64,000 nt of DNA from Gymnogyps californianus (lineage: Eukaryota; Chordata; Aves; Accipitriformes; Cathartidae): NCBI RefSeq assembly GCF_018139145.2, contig NC_059471.1, forward strand, positions 206,789,494 to 206,853,493, read 5' to 3'. The position numbers and the translations under genes are program-made. A model generated the notes under the pieces. The model saw only the letters and a list, made by a program, of their open reading frames with translations. It ran no database searches and was not told the origin of the DNA. Below, in pieces: positions 49,091 to 64,000 of the stretch; the stretch's first letter is position 1; each line of letters starts with the position of its first letter.

Positions 49091-52000
49091 CCTGTGTAGG
49101 CGAGGGCGGGGCAGGTGCCCGCCGAGCCGGCTCGCAGCTAACGTGACACCCGAGGATGGCTGAGGAGAAAGGGCCCCGCTTCTCGGGCTTGGAGGGCGGT
49201 TGGGCGGTGGGATGCTTTCCTCAGATAAGGTGGCAGAGGGAACGCCGCTCTGCCGTAGTGGGGTATGTGCTCACGGCCCCTCAAAAGTTGTCGGGTTCAG
49301 GGGAGGCACAGCAGCCCGTTAACGCAGGTGGGCGCCTCGGTTTCCTTCGGGCTTAGAGGCAGGGCCGTTCTGGGGAAACGGCATGGCGTAGTTTGTCCCG
49401 GGGCCCTTGTTTAGAGCGGGCCCCAACTTCCATATGAAGGGGATAAAATATCAAACTTTTGATGTCGATTCTGTGGACCTCTGCTCAGAGGAAGGAAACT
49501 TTAGGTTGGAGGATGTTTGCTCTTAATGTTTCTTGTAGACCTGAACACGTCCTAAACTGTTGCTATAAGAATAAAGTGCAGAAAGCATCAAAGGAACACA
49601 AGGCAAAGCACCGCTTAACTTTTTGCATTGTTTTGTGTTTGTGGAAGTTGCTTATGTTGCTGAAATCTTACAACGGGAAATACAACCTTAATGAGGATTC
49701 TAAATGTATGATATAGTGACTCACATAATATGCTGTCATGTGTTCTTGAGTTTTGCTAACAAGTACTTGAAGCTAGCTTTTTTGTATATTTTAAGTGATA
49801 TGCTTTTGTGTAAAGATAAGTAAAATAAGGTTATTTTTTAAAATTACGAGGAAAAAAGGGTTTTAATCTGAAACACCTTTGTGCAGGACTAAAACTACTG
49901 TACAACTTGCGGACAGCTGAATGCTGCAAGATTTGCATTGTATTGGTGTTGTAGGGAGTTTTGCAGTATATGCCATACAGCTAAACCAGACCGGATCCTT
50001 CTAATCCGGAGTTAAAAAGCTGTTGAGTTGCAGCTTTCCTCGTGCTGCCCTTCCCCTCCCACAGCTACAGTTTCAGGCAAACTTTTTAAACGACTGACCA
50101 ATTTCTTGCTCCCCTCGACATTGATTTTGATTTTGCTAGATTGCTTGTCTACAGTGCTCTGTTCGCTACAAATATTGTAGTAGACTTCTTAAATAACTTC
50201 TTTCTGTTGCTAAATTCTAAAATAGCTCCAGAAAGGTACAGGAAATGGAAGCACTTTCATGTGTAGATGAAGAGATGAAACAAACCTAGTATGGGAAAAG
50301 CAAATGTCCTAAAAGGTGTTTCTAGATCTAAAATTTCGCTTGTGAGAGAAACAATTAAAGCTTTTCTTTTTGGTTTGTTTTCCAGAAAGTGTTAGGCTTT
50401 TGGTTGGTACTGTGCCTAGTCCTGTATGCTTTTGGAATCCTCAGATTGTTGCATGGCAAGGTTATCCTGTATGTGATCAATAGCAATACTGCAGGAGATG
50501 TTATTGTCTTTTTCAAAGGTGGCAAAGTAATACTTTATATGTTCTCTGGCAAGGCATTTAAAATGATTTTTCAGTATTTTGCTGTCCTGTATGGAACTTT
50601 TAGTACATGTAGTTTGGTAGTCATCTTCTTATATTTCATCATATTCTGTGGATATGGATAATGTCCACATCTATGGAAAGATGCTTTAAACTTGAGAATT
50701 AATTTTGTCACTATTTTCTGTTGTTTAATGCTCTTATGTATAAAGTCATATGTTACAAGATTTTATTTTTAAATTTTATAAATTCTGTGTTTCTAATACA
50801 GAAAAGCTTTTGAGGAAAGTATGTTTTTCTGCTGGAATCTCATGAAATCTTAGGATATGGAACAAATGCTCAACTACATATGTTTTCTCATAGTGTTCTG
50901 AGCAGTAGCTCAGTTGGTTTAATATTTCCCCCTCCCCTATTAAAAAGAGGTGTGAAAACTAGCAGGCTAACTTCTTTTAGGACCAGTGTTTGAATCATTA
51001 TTTAAACAAAAATTACCTAAATGTTTACTGAACTCAGAATGATGTTTTGTGTGTACACTCATGGATGCATTTGTGTATTTCACATGTCTTGGAATGAAAG
51101 TTTTTCTTTTTACTTTTCCTTGCAACTGTGTCAGATGTCTTAAATGTTATGTGAATGCTTTATCTGATGGCAAAACTATTTAAAGTTACTTCCACTAGAG
51201 CCACTTTCTTCTCACCGCTCACTTTCCCATTTGCTTGTTCAGCCCATATGTCATAGTTTATCATCTACTCGGTTGTACTCCTACATCTATTTATGGGCTT
51301 GTTCTGTTAAAAAGATACTGAAATAAAAGGAAAAGTACAAATTGTGGTCTGCTGCCAGGAAAATACAATGTGTGAGAGGCATCTAAAATACCTTGCTTAT
51401 GTAGAAAAAGAGCATGTAGCTGTATACCTATTGATGCAATAAGGCAGATTTATTCCAGAATCTATAAAAACTATATTTTTGTGTGGTGATTAGAGAATCC
51501 TACTGAAGTATGAGCTAGAATGCTCAATTGAGGGAAGATGTGTTTATAAAATCAGTCTATTTCTAGCCTTTAAATTTAATTCATTCCATTATATGCTTTT
51601 CTAAAGGTTTTTCTAAAACAGGAAATTGCAGTGATTTAATTGAGAGAGATGTGACATCGCTGTACCTAAACAATGACTTTGTGAACAATATACTGATCCA
51701 TGTTATATTTATTTTGTTGTCCTGTCTCTAGGAAGAAGCAGACATATTTAAGCTGTGCAAAATACTGTTGGCCTGGATTATGTAACTTCTTTCGTCACAT
51801 CTGTAAATTGGTGCATCATTTTGTACAAATTTGACTGCAGGTCATTTGGAATAAAAATCCTGGATTCTGAACGTTATCCATGTATAACAATATTTTAACC
51901 TTGAAATTCTATGCACTTCATTGTGCTCTCCCAACAGCAGGAGAACGTTTTCTGGAAAATTTCTGAGCGCCATCCTCATTATTAGAAGCAAGATGAATTT

Positions 52001-55000
52001 GAGCATGTAGTTTGTAAGCCAAATGGAAAATGCTTGTTTATACATGGAATTTGGTGATTTTATTTTTTAAAATCATTAAATAAATGAGCTTCTTTCATTT
52101 AGAATTATTTTCAATCAGTGTGACAAAGAAAGACTTAAATTTCATGGGAACTCAACAAAAAATATAAGTGCATTCTAATATATTGTCCAACACTAAAATG
52201 TAACATACAAAAGTACTTTTCCTTAAGTACTTTAAGATTTGTGTCAAGTTGACAGTTCCTGAACTTCTGTTTCCTAATTGTTTGAAGTAGTATTTTGTTG
52301 CACTTTGTTGTTGTTGTGTTTCTTATAGATAAGCTCATATACTTAGTGTGAGTGAGATTTTTGAAAACCAATGTATATTTTGGCTGGCTTCGAAGTACAG
52401 AAAGTAGTAGACCCAAGTTGTTTTTCTCTTCCATGGTTCCTCATCTTAACTTCCAGTGTTCAACAAACAAAAATTCCAGTGATGCTTGCAGAATGAATGT
52501 AACTCTACTCACGTTGGGAGGTGGTGGTTCTGTGTGACCGATCTGTGTGCTGCATTAATATACATGTGATCCAGATCAGGTGTGGATTTGCAAGTACACT
52601 TCTGTTGAATTAGCTAAAGCACATAAGACTGAATTTATGCCAACTGCAGGAGAACAGGCAGTACCTCATTTAGTAGAAAACCTTCTGGTATGAGGTTAAC
52701 TCATCAGCTTTTATGAATACATTCAAACTGGCAGCATGAGTTTATAGGATTAGCGCTTTGTCTTGTGGATTATCACATTCTTCACCTAATATAGCAAATT
52801 CAGTGTTCAGGTTCTTAGTATCTTGAATGAAAAAGACAATAGATATGTCTTAAATGTTCTTTAGAAGTGGATCCTGGGATCCAGGAGGTCACAGACCATA
52901 TATTTGACACCTGTAATTATCTGTCTTCTTTCTGGATAATCACGTTTGTAGATTTAAGTTCAATGGATACCTTTATACTCATGACCAACAGAGCCACTTT
53001 TCCATTCCTGAATAGATCCTTGTGATTCGTACTGGAACATTGGCATGTTGCGTTCTTAAAGGTACCTGGTTTTTAATTTAAGACAGAGTATTGCTCTTAA
53101 TCTTTTTCACTGCAGTTCTTCCTGTTCCTTAAGGCAGTAACTAGAACAATTCTATTCAATTGTTCTTCTAAATCTTCACATCTCATGCATCTTTTTCTGG
53201 CTGCTTTTGTTACAGACCTGCATCTTTCTGTCTGCTCAGTCAACTGACTCCCACTGCATACTCATCTTTTCAGCAGCATGATCCTTGCAGTCCTTGGCAA
53301 TACTTGCCTTCCTCCAGACCTGACTGCACATTGGACTAAAATACATATATGTACTTCTCTTGCCTTTCCTTCAGAGTATTCTTTCTCCACACTTGCAGAC
53401 AAAAAAAGACTTTAGAAGTCTGAACTTATGGGAGCTCTCAAAAAAGCCTTATTCTCACAAACAAGTATTGCACATTTCAGATATGTTGACCTCATCTTTG
53501 TAAGTTATGCCAGCCTAGTCTAAGACATTTCTGACAAAGTATTTCCTGTCTCACCTTCAGAGACAACTATCTGTAGATATTTACAAGTTCACCTCTTCTT
53601 TAAAAGCTGTTTTGTGATACCTAAAAGAAGTGTTTAATGTTGGGTCTTGTCTGTCTGCTTAGATTCAGCAGGAGTTCTGAACTAGGAGCTCTCTTGCATT
53701 TTAATATGGTACAGTTGGACTCTGGCAATCAGGATGTTATTTATATGGACTTCTATATCTGACTTTGTAGTTAAGTCAATGAAATCCTCAGGCCTTTGTA
53801 CTAAATATATCAATGATTTCAAAGAACAACGTCAAAATTACTAGATTCCCATAGTGTAATAATCCCCTTCTCTTTTGTGCAAGGAGGCTCATGGATGTTC
53901 AGAAAACTCAGCCATTCAGTTATGGTTGTGTTTGCATAATTGCAGTTTGGGTTCTTTTATGCTTGTCTCTTTCTATTTGAATGTTGGTGTAATAATTTAC
54001 AACATCATAATATTGGTCTTCAATGAGTGTATAGACTTCACTACAATACAAATTATCTTTAGTGATTTCAGGTAATCTGTTGCATTATTATTTTAAATCT
54101 TCATTTTGGAAGTTTCTTTATAAAATTATCATTTATGATTGTGTCATGATTTTAATTCTTTAACATTCTTAGGAAAAAATTTACTTCAGTACATGTTGTT
54201 TTAGAAAGGGCTAAAGAGAAACTGTACGTTTTGTACTATGTCATGATACCAGTAATGGCGACTTTGCTTTTTTGTCTCTTGATTAAAAAGTGTAGTTATG
54301 GATCTATAAAAATTACTTTAACTTATCTTTTGCATCAGGCATTAAGGCGTTTTTTATATTTTAAGAGTTAGAAAACATTTTAAACTAAAAAAAGATTTTC
54401 CTTCAAGTTGTCTTTTTAAAACAATGTGATGCTTCTTTTTTTTTCCCCTCCTGAATTAGAGACCACAGAAGCTCTGGTAAGGTACTTTTTGGTAAGCTGT
54501 TCACTCCCAGTATCAGTGGTGCCTCAAGACTGCACATAAGTTCTGTAATACACTGACTTAATTAGTTTCTTCCTACTTTTTCTGGCAGCACAGTTTATTG
54601 TATCATCATTGTGCTGATATGACAGTTTACTTCAGTCCTATAGATTATATTACTGAAATAATCATGTATTTAAGCTAACCTCCTTTTGTGAAATTATTTT
54701 GAACTTGCTTCAGAACTAAAGTTTACAGTATAGCTGCTTGCATAGTTGTGTTGGCACAACTTGAAGTCGGTCTTTGTGCTACAAAGAGTTAGGCTGTGCT
54801 GACTTATATAACCGTCTTGCAAAGTGGATTGTTCTTTTGCTGCCACATTTTACCCTTTAGTTGTTTTGGTCCTCTGAGAAGGAAGGATTGAGTAGTTGGC
54901 ACATCCTAAGGTCTGGTTAAATATTTTGAAACCGAGCCATGAGTCCGGCTTCAGAGGGCTGAAATCCTGAAGTCAGTTTTGCTGCTGAGCTTGATGGATG

Positions 55001-58000
55001 TCTGCAGTGTTTCCTGTAATACGCTATCTGGCAAATGTCAAGGTAGAAAACTGGAAGTAGAAAAGAGATATTTAAGATGTTAAGTGTGAAGTTTTTCTGC
55101 TATGGAAATGCTGAAATAAAGATCTGAACTGACTTGATAATTAGCTATTAAAAGGTTTTTTCCAAGATGTGTATAGGAGAACCTGTATTGATGAAAACTT
55201 GCTATTCTGAGGTTGAGTCTTAGTCATTGTCCAGATTTACTGAGGTCAGCTGTTATATTTATTGCCCTTGTTTGCTCAGTGTCCTACTGTTACCTCAGGC
55301 TTTGTGTAAGTTACTGTTTTGTTATTCCGTGAATGGAACTTAGTTGGCTTCACCTGAGAGATTCGGTATCCAAAAAGTATTTAAGTTGGTAAGGTATATA
55401 GAGAGCAGTTGGAAAAATCAGAACTTTGAACTTGTGAGAGCAAGAAGTTTTGAGTGCACTATTCAGAAAAATGCAGAGTTTTTGAAGTGGCTCAACTTAG
55501 TGACATTTATGAGCGGAAGAATAATTAAGATATTGAAATTTATTAGACAATTAAGACAAAAATAACTCTTTTTGCTGAGACACTTTTGTGTACTAGGAAT
55601 GTATGCTTTTGCAATAAAAGATTTGAACTCATCTCTTAATGCTAAACATATTTTGTTCTCCTTGTCCATGGAGTTGGAGCAGACAAGACAAAATAAGATT
55701 TCTTAATGAGTATCAGGGTGGGAAATAAAGGAACGATATGATGTCATAGACTAATTATCCATGTTTGTGACTGCTCATAACCCTCTCACAGTGTAGCTGT
55801 AAGAAGTGTTAGAGTTGGGGATTTGGAAGGTGTTTCCCATCATCATGGCTTTGCCCTTGGAATTTGCAAAACTGTGGAGCCAGCTTCAAAACCTCTGGGA
55901 TTATCTATAGCTTGAATATGTAACAGGAGGTAAAGTATCATGTATCTGTTTATGCTGTCCCAGCAAAATGGCCTAAAAGTCACCTAGTGTCACAGATACT
56001 CATATGCATTATTCCTTGATTTGAAAGTACGTTATCTGTTCAGGTCAAATTTTGACTTTCCGTTTTATTTTGGTTTAATTGATGGCTAGCCCCTTCCTTG
56101 AAAACCATATTTCTGTGTAATTTTTAAAAATTTCTCTTGATACCATTCTTTCAGGATCTCAACTGATGGGGGTGATTGACATAGAGGATTTAAGAACCAA
56201 TTCTTTAAATAAGAGATTTGTTGTTAAACATATGGTTGGCAAATAAATTGCTTTCCTGGCTTTGGTAATTGAAGGGTCATTGAAGCTCTGAATAACGCAA
56301 TTTGTTGTATGTTTAGGTATCAACTTAATAAATCAAGTAGCGGTGTTGACATATATCCATATGTTTATATGGGCTATGTATTTATATCTAAATATAAATA
56401 AATCTCTAAAGATGCATGTAAATGGCAATATTATATGTACCTATAGAAATTGATAGTGAAATTAGAAAATACTTTTTGTAAAGCTACTTATCTAAAGGAA
56501 TCAACACCATTTGAATATACAGTGCTTCAATTTATGAAATAAACTGTACCTCACTACTTTTTGATATATGCTTTTTAGGTATGTAGTATTGCATTTGAAG
56601 TGCGTAATATACTTAGCAAAGGTACCTGATTAAATCTTTAGTGAAATATAACAGTATCTAGGCAACCAGAATGGACAGGAAGTCTTTACAATTACTGCTC
56701 TAAGCAGATTGCTTTTAAAGAAGAAATCAATGTACTGTAATGAAAATTCCTGTTGAAGCTGTGAAGCAGGTTTATAATTCTTAATATCTTCTAGAATTTA
56801 ATATGGTCTGTTTCTTGAAATGAAAATACTGTTGGAATCAACTGGCTACCTGTATCCCATCTTCCCTTTGCAAAATTGATAAAATAATTTCTTGCATATA
56901 ACTATATATTTTTTTTTCACATGGATAAAGCTGTTGTAGTTATTTGGCTCATAATATGAGTTGCTACCCATCATGATCATAAGGAGGTTCTGAATCTCTG
57001 GGGTTTTTTTAATAGTTTCCAGTAAAACTCAAGAGGTTCTTCCCTATTTTCTAAATCCATATCGGAATGCTGGAAATAAGCAGTGCATGTTGTCTAATAA
57101 GCAGTTGAGCCATTCTAGCAGCTCTGTTGCTAAAAAGGAGAGTGCTGTTGCAGCATCTGGCTGAATCGTTTTGCCCTCTCCCTGGCACTTTTAAATGCTT
57201 AACTCAGTTTTGTGCTGGTTTAATAGTCAAATTGGCTGTCCTGTTTGGACTTAGTTTGCTGCTAGAGTGGTCAATTTAACTGGTATTTCATAATGGTCTG
57301 GTGAGGACCTGAATAAAAGCGTGATGGGGAGCAGAGATACATGCCTTACACAAATGAAGTACTGGAAATGCATAGCAGCAGGTGGAGGGGAAAATGGGTG
57401 CAGAGTAGGATTCTTTCAATTTCTGCGTTTCTGTGTCAGTTTCCTGTAGAATCGGATTAGGAATAATGTGAAATTGTGTTTGCCTGCGAGATCCAGTTGT
57501 TAGACATGTTAAACCCTATTCAAAACCCACTTATTTTAAAACCTCATTGCTGGAATAGGAGATAGTGGCAGTCTTTCTCAAGGAGTGTATTGATTAGGGC
57601 ACTTGGTCGGAAAATGGAGGTAGGAGTTTGTTTTTGTTCCAAGTCCAAGGAGTCTTAGACCTGTGTTTCCTTATGCTGTTCTAACTTACAGGTCATAGGC
57701 TTGACTAGGAAGCATCCTCTTCTACGTAGCGCTTTGTGAAGAATGCAAGATAGTAGTGGACAAGAAGCATAACTGCCAGCTCAGTGTCCAAACAATAGAG
57801 AGGAGAATGGAGACGTTAGTCTCCAGTTAAAACAGTGAAGTTGTATTCATATTACAAACAGAATACAGTGTGAATGTAGTATTGGAATGCAATTTTAAAA
57901 CTTGCCATGGCTGGAGATAAGTGTCTTGCAATAACAAAATTGGCAGTAAACAAGACAATTGTCTGTAGTATTTATAGATTTTATTTAATTAAATGTTATT

Positions 58001-60957
58001 TTGAATGCTCATTAATTTCAGAATCTACCAGTGATGTACTGTACAAGGGTGGACTGAAAATAAGCTGCTAAGTCTCATTTAAGTGTTTTCTGTATTCTTG
58101 ATGCATTAAATATTTTTTGAAGCATTCTGAAAGTGGATTTCTCAGCTGTATGCAGATTCAGTTACTGATCCTTAATAAATCCGGTAAACTCTTGGCAAAA
58201 CCATTATATGCTTTCTAAAGCTCTTAAAGACATTGACAGGGATTCCTTCTAATATGCTTTAATGCCTCAGTGTTTGCTAGCAAAGGCTGTCATGTAATTC
58301 CTAGATGAGAGACTACTTAGGTTATTTTCTCTGTCTGCTGTTCTGGAACATAGGACCTTTTGGGGTTAGATTAGATCGGGCTTTGACAACATACTTGTTT
58401 GAGGCCTAACAAGCTGCTGTTTATGTAGGTATATATCTTATTCCTTGCTTCTGGGATTGTTGGGTGCAACTGCCTGTTTGAATGGGTTGAAATTTTTATA
58501 TACTTCAAAGCTTTCTCAGTTTAATTTGAGACCAGTTAAATACAGAGTCTGTTTAAACAACAACAAGCCAGATTTTTGTTTTCATACTGTTAACCACAAA
58601 TAATATTCTGCTTGTAGGTAGCTTTCTGTGGAAAATGCACGTGCATGTAACAAAAGAATATGATTGAGTATACACATGAATTTTCTTTCCTGGTTCAGAT
58701 ACAAATAGGAGTTCTGAAAATGTTTCCTTTTGAAAAGATCTGTCTGGATAGCTAGATCTTTTCATTTAACATTTCAATCTGTGTCACTTTGTAAGTCTCT
58801 CCACCAGAATGACCTGCATGAAGTATACCTCTGTTGCAGTGGGGAATTTTTTGTAAAGTATCTTTGATTGTGATTAATGATAGTCTGCTTAGTAGAAGTT
58901 CTGTCTGGTATCTCAGTCACTGAACCTACTATCTTTGCACACCATATTTATAGCTCAGTGAACAGTAAAAGGCCATGAAGGCCAACCACGCTGTCACGAA
59001 AAATGTCAGGGCACTTTGGATTTCTAGAGGTTTGTTAGATATATATTCGGAGGTCTGGATGAGGCATGCTGTACTCTATTGGCAGAAATTGATAATAACT
59101 GTCTTGGTGAACAGTGTAAGAGCAAAGGAGGTGGTTCTTTCTGTTGGAGCACTCAGCATTTATGTTGTGTATTGTGGTCATATACAATATGCACTCAAAC
59201 TAATGTTCTAGAAGGTCTTTAATCATGTTCTTTCATACCATGATTTCAAATTATGTAGTGATTGTTTCTGAGCATACTACTATCTATGGAAGAAGATAAC
59301 CACGTTCATTTTTTTAAGCGACAAATTTAAATCTTATTTTAATTTTGAAGAGAAGATCAGTTATTTGCTGTTAGTGAAGTTCCATTAGAAACACTGACAA
59401 GTTTCTGGACTTTGAATTTCAAGGAGATTCCCAAATCTTTTAGAGGACAGTAGTGTGGAGGCTAGCCTTTGATACATTTAAGTAGTCAACTGATAATCTT
59501 ACCAAGCTGCTGTCAGCATTGACATGTTAGATAAACGTGGAGCCACAAACTTTTTAGCTGCTGGTGATGTGGCATATAGTTGTCAGGCAGCAGGCATGAT
59601 TACTGTGTGGTTTTCATCTCTAAATGTGCATCCATTCCCTTGTTTAATTTCTGGCAGAAGTAAGAGGTTTATTTCCAAACCTTTGAGTCTCAGCTTGTCA
59701 CGGTCCTACTATATAGCAGTAGCTGTACAGCCAGTAATTTGAAACAGTTGAGGAATATAAATATAAGAACAGTTTTGAAGAGCTAGATACAATTTGTATT
59801 CAAAAGCTGCCTGCATTCAAGTGTGTTGTACATAAAATTCCACATTACAAAAAATTTCTGCTAAGATTTCTGCTTATCACATGCATCAAATTCTAAGCAA
59901 AAAGAAGATTCCATAAAAACTTTGTCATAAAAAAGATACCAAGCACTAACAGAAAATTTGAAATAGCTGGAAACTCAATTCATACTTCTAAAGATAAAGA
60001 TGTGAATAAAAGTTACCTTAAGGTTTGCAAAATGGAGTGTGTGCTCTGATCGTTTCACCGTAAGCTTTATTTTTTAGAATTCATTGAGTTCCAGAGGTTA
60101 TACTGAATATAAAACCATACTTTTTCTTTGTTGTTTCAACACTAAACTAGTTAATACAGCCTTTATCACTTGCTTATGTGTTTACTATAGTAATAGCGTA
60201 GGTATCTAAGAAACTTAAAGCAGTTTATTGGAGGTCTAGACCTGAATAAACACACAGGATGCTAACATGAGTTAATATGCGATTGCTTCTTGAGGTAACG
60301 TTTTATATTAACATTTTTCTTAAATGATGTTTTATATATAATATATTGACTATTTTGTTGTGTACAGTTGATTTCAAACATCTACTAAAAGCAATACTGA
60401 AGACCTAGGAAAGAAATAATTAGTTGTAATTAATTCTTGCTTTGTTAGGGAATTTACAAAAGTGACAGTGGCTTGTAGATTTAAATGGTGCTTCTTCTGT
60501 AGAACTAAGCCAGCATGCAACTACTGAAACCTTGAGAATTGTCTCAGATCTTTTATCTGAGTCAGTGTCATAATTTTAGAATCTGTCACCCCTGTGGTTT
60601 CATGTATGTACATTACATCCCGTGATGTAATCTGGGATTCACACTCTATTACTACATGGCTAAATTATTGTAATATTTTCTTCCAGACATTATTCACACA
60701 GCTTCTTTCTTAACTCATTCAAAGTTTCCTGGCACATTCAAATTCCAGTAGCTATGGAAATTCCAAGACTAATGCCACCTTATAAGTAATGAGTACTGTC
60801 AACCTTTGACTATATGAAAACAGTTGGGAAGGGGAAAAGGAACATAAACTCTATTAGTGGCAGCAGCCACCAGAGAATTAGAAGAATACAAGTTGGTGGT
60901 AGATAAGAGGCATTAACTGCTGGGTGGCTTCAAAAAGGGGGAGTGGGGACACAAGAC

Positions 60958-60974
60958 AAAAAAAAAAAAAAAAA
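60958..60974 (+). repeat. A homopolymer of 17 bases in intron 1
   Basis: An uninterrupted A run lies after GGACACAAGAC. No polyadenylation signal or recognisable retroposed sequence lies upstream, so it is listed only as simple sequence. Confidence 0.8.
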
Positions 60975-62189
60975 TTTGCAGGGAGGTGGAACGGTGCAGG
61001 TGCTGGTGTCAGAGAATGTTTCATTTAGTGGTCAGCCTGTCTAGTGGATGCGTAGCAACAAGTTTCCGCTGTGAGTTTCTTGTACTAGCATCGATGTGTT
61101 TTGAATATAGTAACAATGATTAGCAGCTTGAATTCTAATTTAAGTCTCTTGTCTGGTAATGTGTCATGAAGTGATAAATGTAAGAGATTATACTTCCAAG
61201 CTATCTGCTTGTCATGTGCTTTTGTAAGAGATTTCTGGCCCCATAGCAGAAACAGTAGAAATCACTGGGCATTTAGCTTGTGCTGAGACCAGTGGCAGCT
61301 GAGGAACAGGCACCATTCATCTTGTGCCTTCTACTGTGAAACACTAACATCTGACAGAAGACTGCATAGGAGAGTTATGGGGAGAGGACTTTACAGTGGG
61401 TGAATCCAACAATTTACAAGTCAATGTGTTTTATTTTAAATTTTGCATGTGTCTCTATGTTTAAGTTAATCTGGTGCAAGTTTTCTGTTTTACAGTCTGA
61501 AAAGCTGACTAACATCCATTGAAAGTGTTATATTAATTACTCTTGTCCATACTTGAACTCTCTTCTGGCAACATACAAGACTATTCTACTTGTTTGTGGG
61601 TTCTCTTCCTTTGTCCGACTTGGTGGTTCAAAGCCAGCCCCGTTCTACTCTTCAGTTTTTATCTAACTCTGGTCTTAATCTAGGGTTGGTTTTTTTTCCC
61701 CAAAAATTTAGTCTACAATTTTTTCTATGTCAGTGTTGCGAGGAGTATATTTGTGCTATTAGGAATTGTTGTACTTGACAGTTGGTTTCCTCCAAAGAGG
61801 GATACTGTGAACTTGAAGTCTGCATTGCTTTTTATCTTGGTATTTGATCAGTTTCTTCAGTAAGCAATTAGCAAATGCTTCACAAGTTAGAAATGTTACT
61901 ATTAAGATCTCAGCACTTACAAACAGCAGTTTCTGTGCTTGGGTGCATAAAACATTTGTTCCAGAAATTTGTAGTTCTGGAATGCTTGCTATGTAGGCAG
62001 TGTGTGGGATAATAAATCATGAGACGCTATGAGTAGTTTAAAGTAACATTTTTGCTGACCTGTTATTTTTAATCAAATTACAAAATACTTATTTCAATTC
62101 TTTTTAAACACAGACCTGCTCCATTTGGAAAGTAGAAGAATATTGAATCTGTCTAAAATGATGTTTGCTACAATTTCATAGTAGTGAGT

Positions 62190-62256
62190 CACAGGATCAT
62201 AGAATCACAGAATCATTTAGGTTGGAAAAGACCCTTAAGATCATCGAGTCCAACCA
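62190..62256 (-). mobile_element. Short CR1 3' tail in GNAI1 intron 1, antisense
   Basis: GGATCATAGAATCACAGAAT followed by TTTAGGTTGGAAAAGACCC and ATCATCGAGTCCAACC is the reverse complement of a CR1 3' end, with the terminal octamer repeat on its left. Only about 67 bases remain. The GATCATCGAGTCCAACC wording differs from both other CR1 tails in the window, so it represents a third subfamily. Confidence 0.88.
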
Positions 62257-64000
62257 AGTCTGTCTTTTTAATATCTTTTAGTAAGTTCTTGTGTAACTGG
62301 CCAAATAGCAGCTTGGAGAATCAAATATTGCTTTAGCTGTTTTTTAAATTTATTTGAGCTTTGCTATCCCTACTCAGTTCCTTCAGAGTATTATATGTGA
62401 GGTTGATCTGTTGAATGGTTTTTTGAACATGAAGATGCTTTGATTTTTCTATTTCCAAAGTTGAAAGTTGGCTTTGAAAGAAAAATTATAATACAAATTT
62501 AGTCCCTTTTATTTAGCTGAGCTTCAGATTAACTGTGCCATGGATGGTGCAGCAGGGTTAGTCACAGGCCTGGGTTTATGTGCTAGGTATGAATTCACTG
62601 AGTGCTATCAAAACTCATGCTGGATCCAGGTAAATGACTGCTTTGGATAGCACCAATACTAGCTGTGGAAGTATTGACATATGAAGGTAGAGCCTGATTA
62701 CTAAACTTTGAGGCAGAAGACCCTTCAGATTATAGTAGAATCTCTGGGGGAAAACATAGTTCTGCTGCTTCCTGTGTTAAATTGTGGTGATTAAGTTGGA
62801 CATGCTTTGCTTCCACACTTTGTCAGTCTGCGTAAAGCAGCATAAGGATCTACCTGCTTTCTGGCAAGCAGGTGTAATAAGAGTATTAGACTTAGTTGAA
62901 TTTGTATTCCTACTGAACTATGTGAATAAAAGTTTTAAAATTCTGTGCTTTAAATTGGATTTTCATAGGATGTGTTGCCCTCTATTTTTTTTTTGAGGAG
63001 CTCACGAAGGACACAAAGTGTACAAGAGAGATGAAAATACTCATCAGTTATTAAAACTTTTCTTTTGTCAGCGATGACCTAACAGTTAGCTTAGACTTTC
63101 ATTTAAAACTGAGCAAACAAAAAATGCCCACCATTCTTTCAAATTCGAAACTGATACACTGCTGTTTTTCTAGTCTGAGCAGAACTGTCATGTCTTTTTA
63201 TTAATATTTTTGTTATACATAAATAGTAACTGAGCCAATAAGACTGTCTGTTCAGATTATTGGCAGTAGTGAAGCTGAAATCAAGTATCACACTTCAGTA
63301 GGCAATAAATAGCATCCTTTACTAGATGATTGAGAAATATACAATCAAGTCTGTCTAAATTTGGGTAGGGTTTGTTTGTGGCAGTACAGCTAGCTCTGAC
63401 ATTTTATATGCAGCTGTCACATGAAATATTTAATACTGCTTGCTCCTGTCTAAAACTTTCTAAAACAGAGTTAGTTCTCATTTTGCTGTATGGACAACTT
63501 ATTCACATTGAGATAAAGGAGGAAATTTTACAAATGCATCCATCAGAAAACCTGGCTGAGCTCTGCTTTCAGGAGTGCAAAAATAATGAATCTCCTTTCA
63601 GTATGGGACAGTGAGTGAGGTGTAATTTTCTTACATACTTTGCAAAGATTATTAGGCAAGCTGCAGGCATTTTAGTGTGCAGTTAAAGAAAAAACCCAAA
63701 CGAAACACAACTGTTTCTATTTGCCATTAAATAAAATAGAGGGGTGCATCTTCCAGGAACTCACTGTTGATGTTAGGTACTCTGTAATAAATGACTTAAT
63801 TTTTTTTCATATGTATTATGAGTGTTTGTGGTTATGTTACTGAGAGGGCTTTTGTGAGAATTCTAGGTATATGGTACACATGAATTCTAACACCATAGAG
63901 AAACACGCATATCTGACTCAGGAAAAACTGAGTAGAAAGTGTATTACAAAATAATTAAATTTTGATACTGTGACTAGCCCTGACGCTGACCTGCTTGGTT

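Noticed and set aside
50389..50661. Hydrophobic 90-codon frame in intron 1 resembling a membrane protein
   Set aside because: It begins at GTG rather than ATG, and T-rich DNA naturally encodes Phe, Leu and Val runs. No homology is recognised.
63372..63614. 80-codon frame near the right edge, considered as a cryptic exon
   Set aside because: No matching G-alpha sequence and no convincing acceptor and donor pair, so it is not GNAI1 exon 2.

Overview
The window looks like nuclear DNA from a bird. The evidence is three CR1 LINE fragments plus one further CR1 tail, two avian-type LTR elements, and one exon of a vertebrate G-protein gene. Most of the sequence is AT-rich and non-coding. Nearly all open reading frames are short, unsupported and consistent with chance. 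There are no bacterial-style operons, tRNA or rRNA genes, or CRISPR arrays.

The only protein-coding sequence I can support is the first coding exon of GNAI1 (inhibitory G-protein alpha subunit 1), at 48848-48965 on the + strand. It encodes residues 1-39 and the first base of codon 40. It sits in a strong CpG island (about 47.76-49.16 kb) that carries a palindromic cAMP response element, an NRF1-type site, a cluster of GC boxes and a short CGG repeat. An in-frame stop lies 21 bases before the ATG. The rest of the window (48966-64000) is intron 1; I found no second exon.

Layout. 1-655: right part of an LTR element with an internal 45-50 bp tandem array. 656-14453: intergenic, no gene seen. 14454-15080: complete solo LTR with a perfect 5-bp target-site duplication. 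15081-19899: intergenic. 19900-21538: CR1 copy with a frameshifted endonuclease region and the reverse-transcriptase region deleted. 21539-30185: intergenic. 30186-31244: 5'-truncated CR1 with a decayed reverse transcriptase. 31245-47394: intergenic. 47395-47482: short CR1 tail. 47.76-49.16 kb: GNAI1 promoter island and exon 1. 48966-64000: GNAI1 intron 1, with one minus-strand CR1 tail at 62190-62256.

The most unusual structure is a short tandem array of about 17 bp units that begins exactly at the GNAI1 exon 1 splice donor. It repeats the donor motif, so several donor-like sites follow the real one within about 120 bases. I see no evidence of a wholly new biological system here; the region reads as a gene-poor flank plus the 5' end of a conserved signalling gene.
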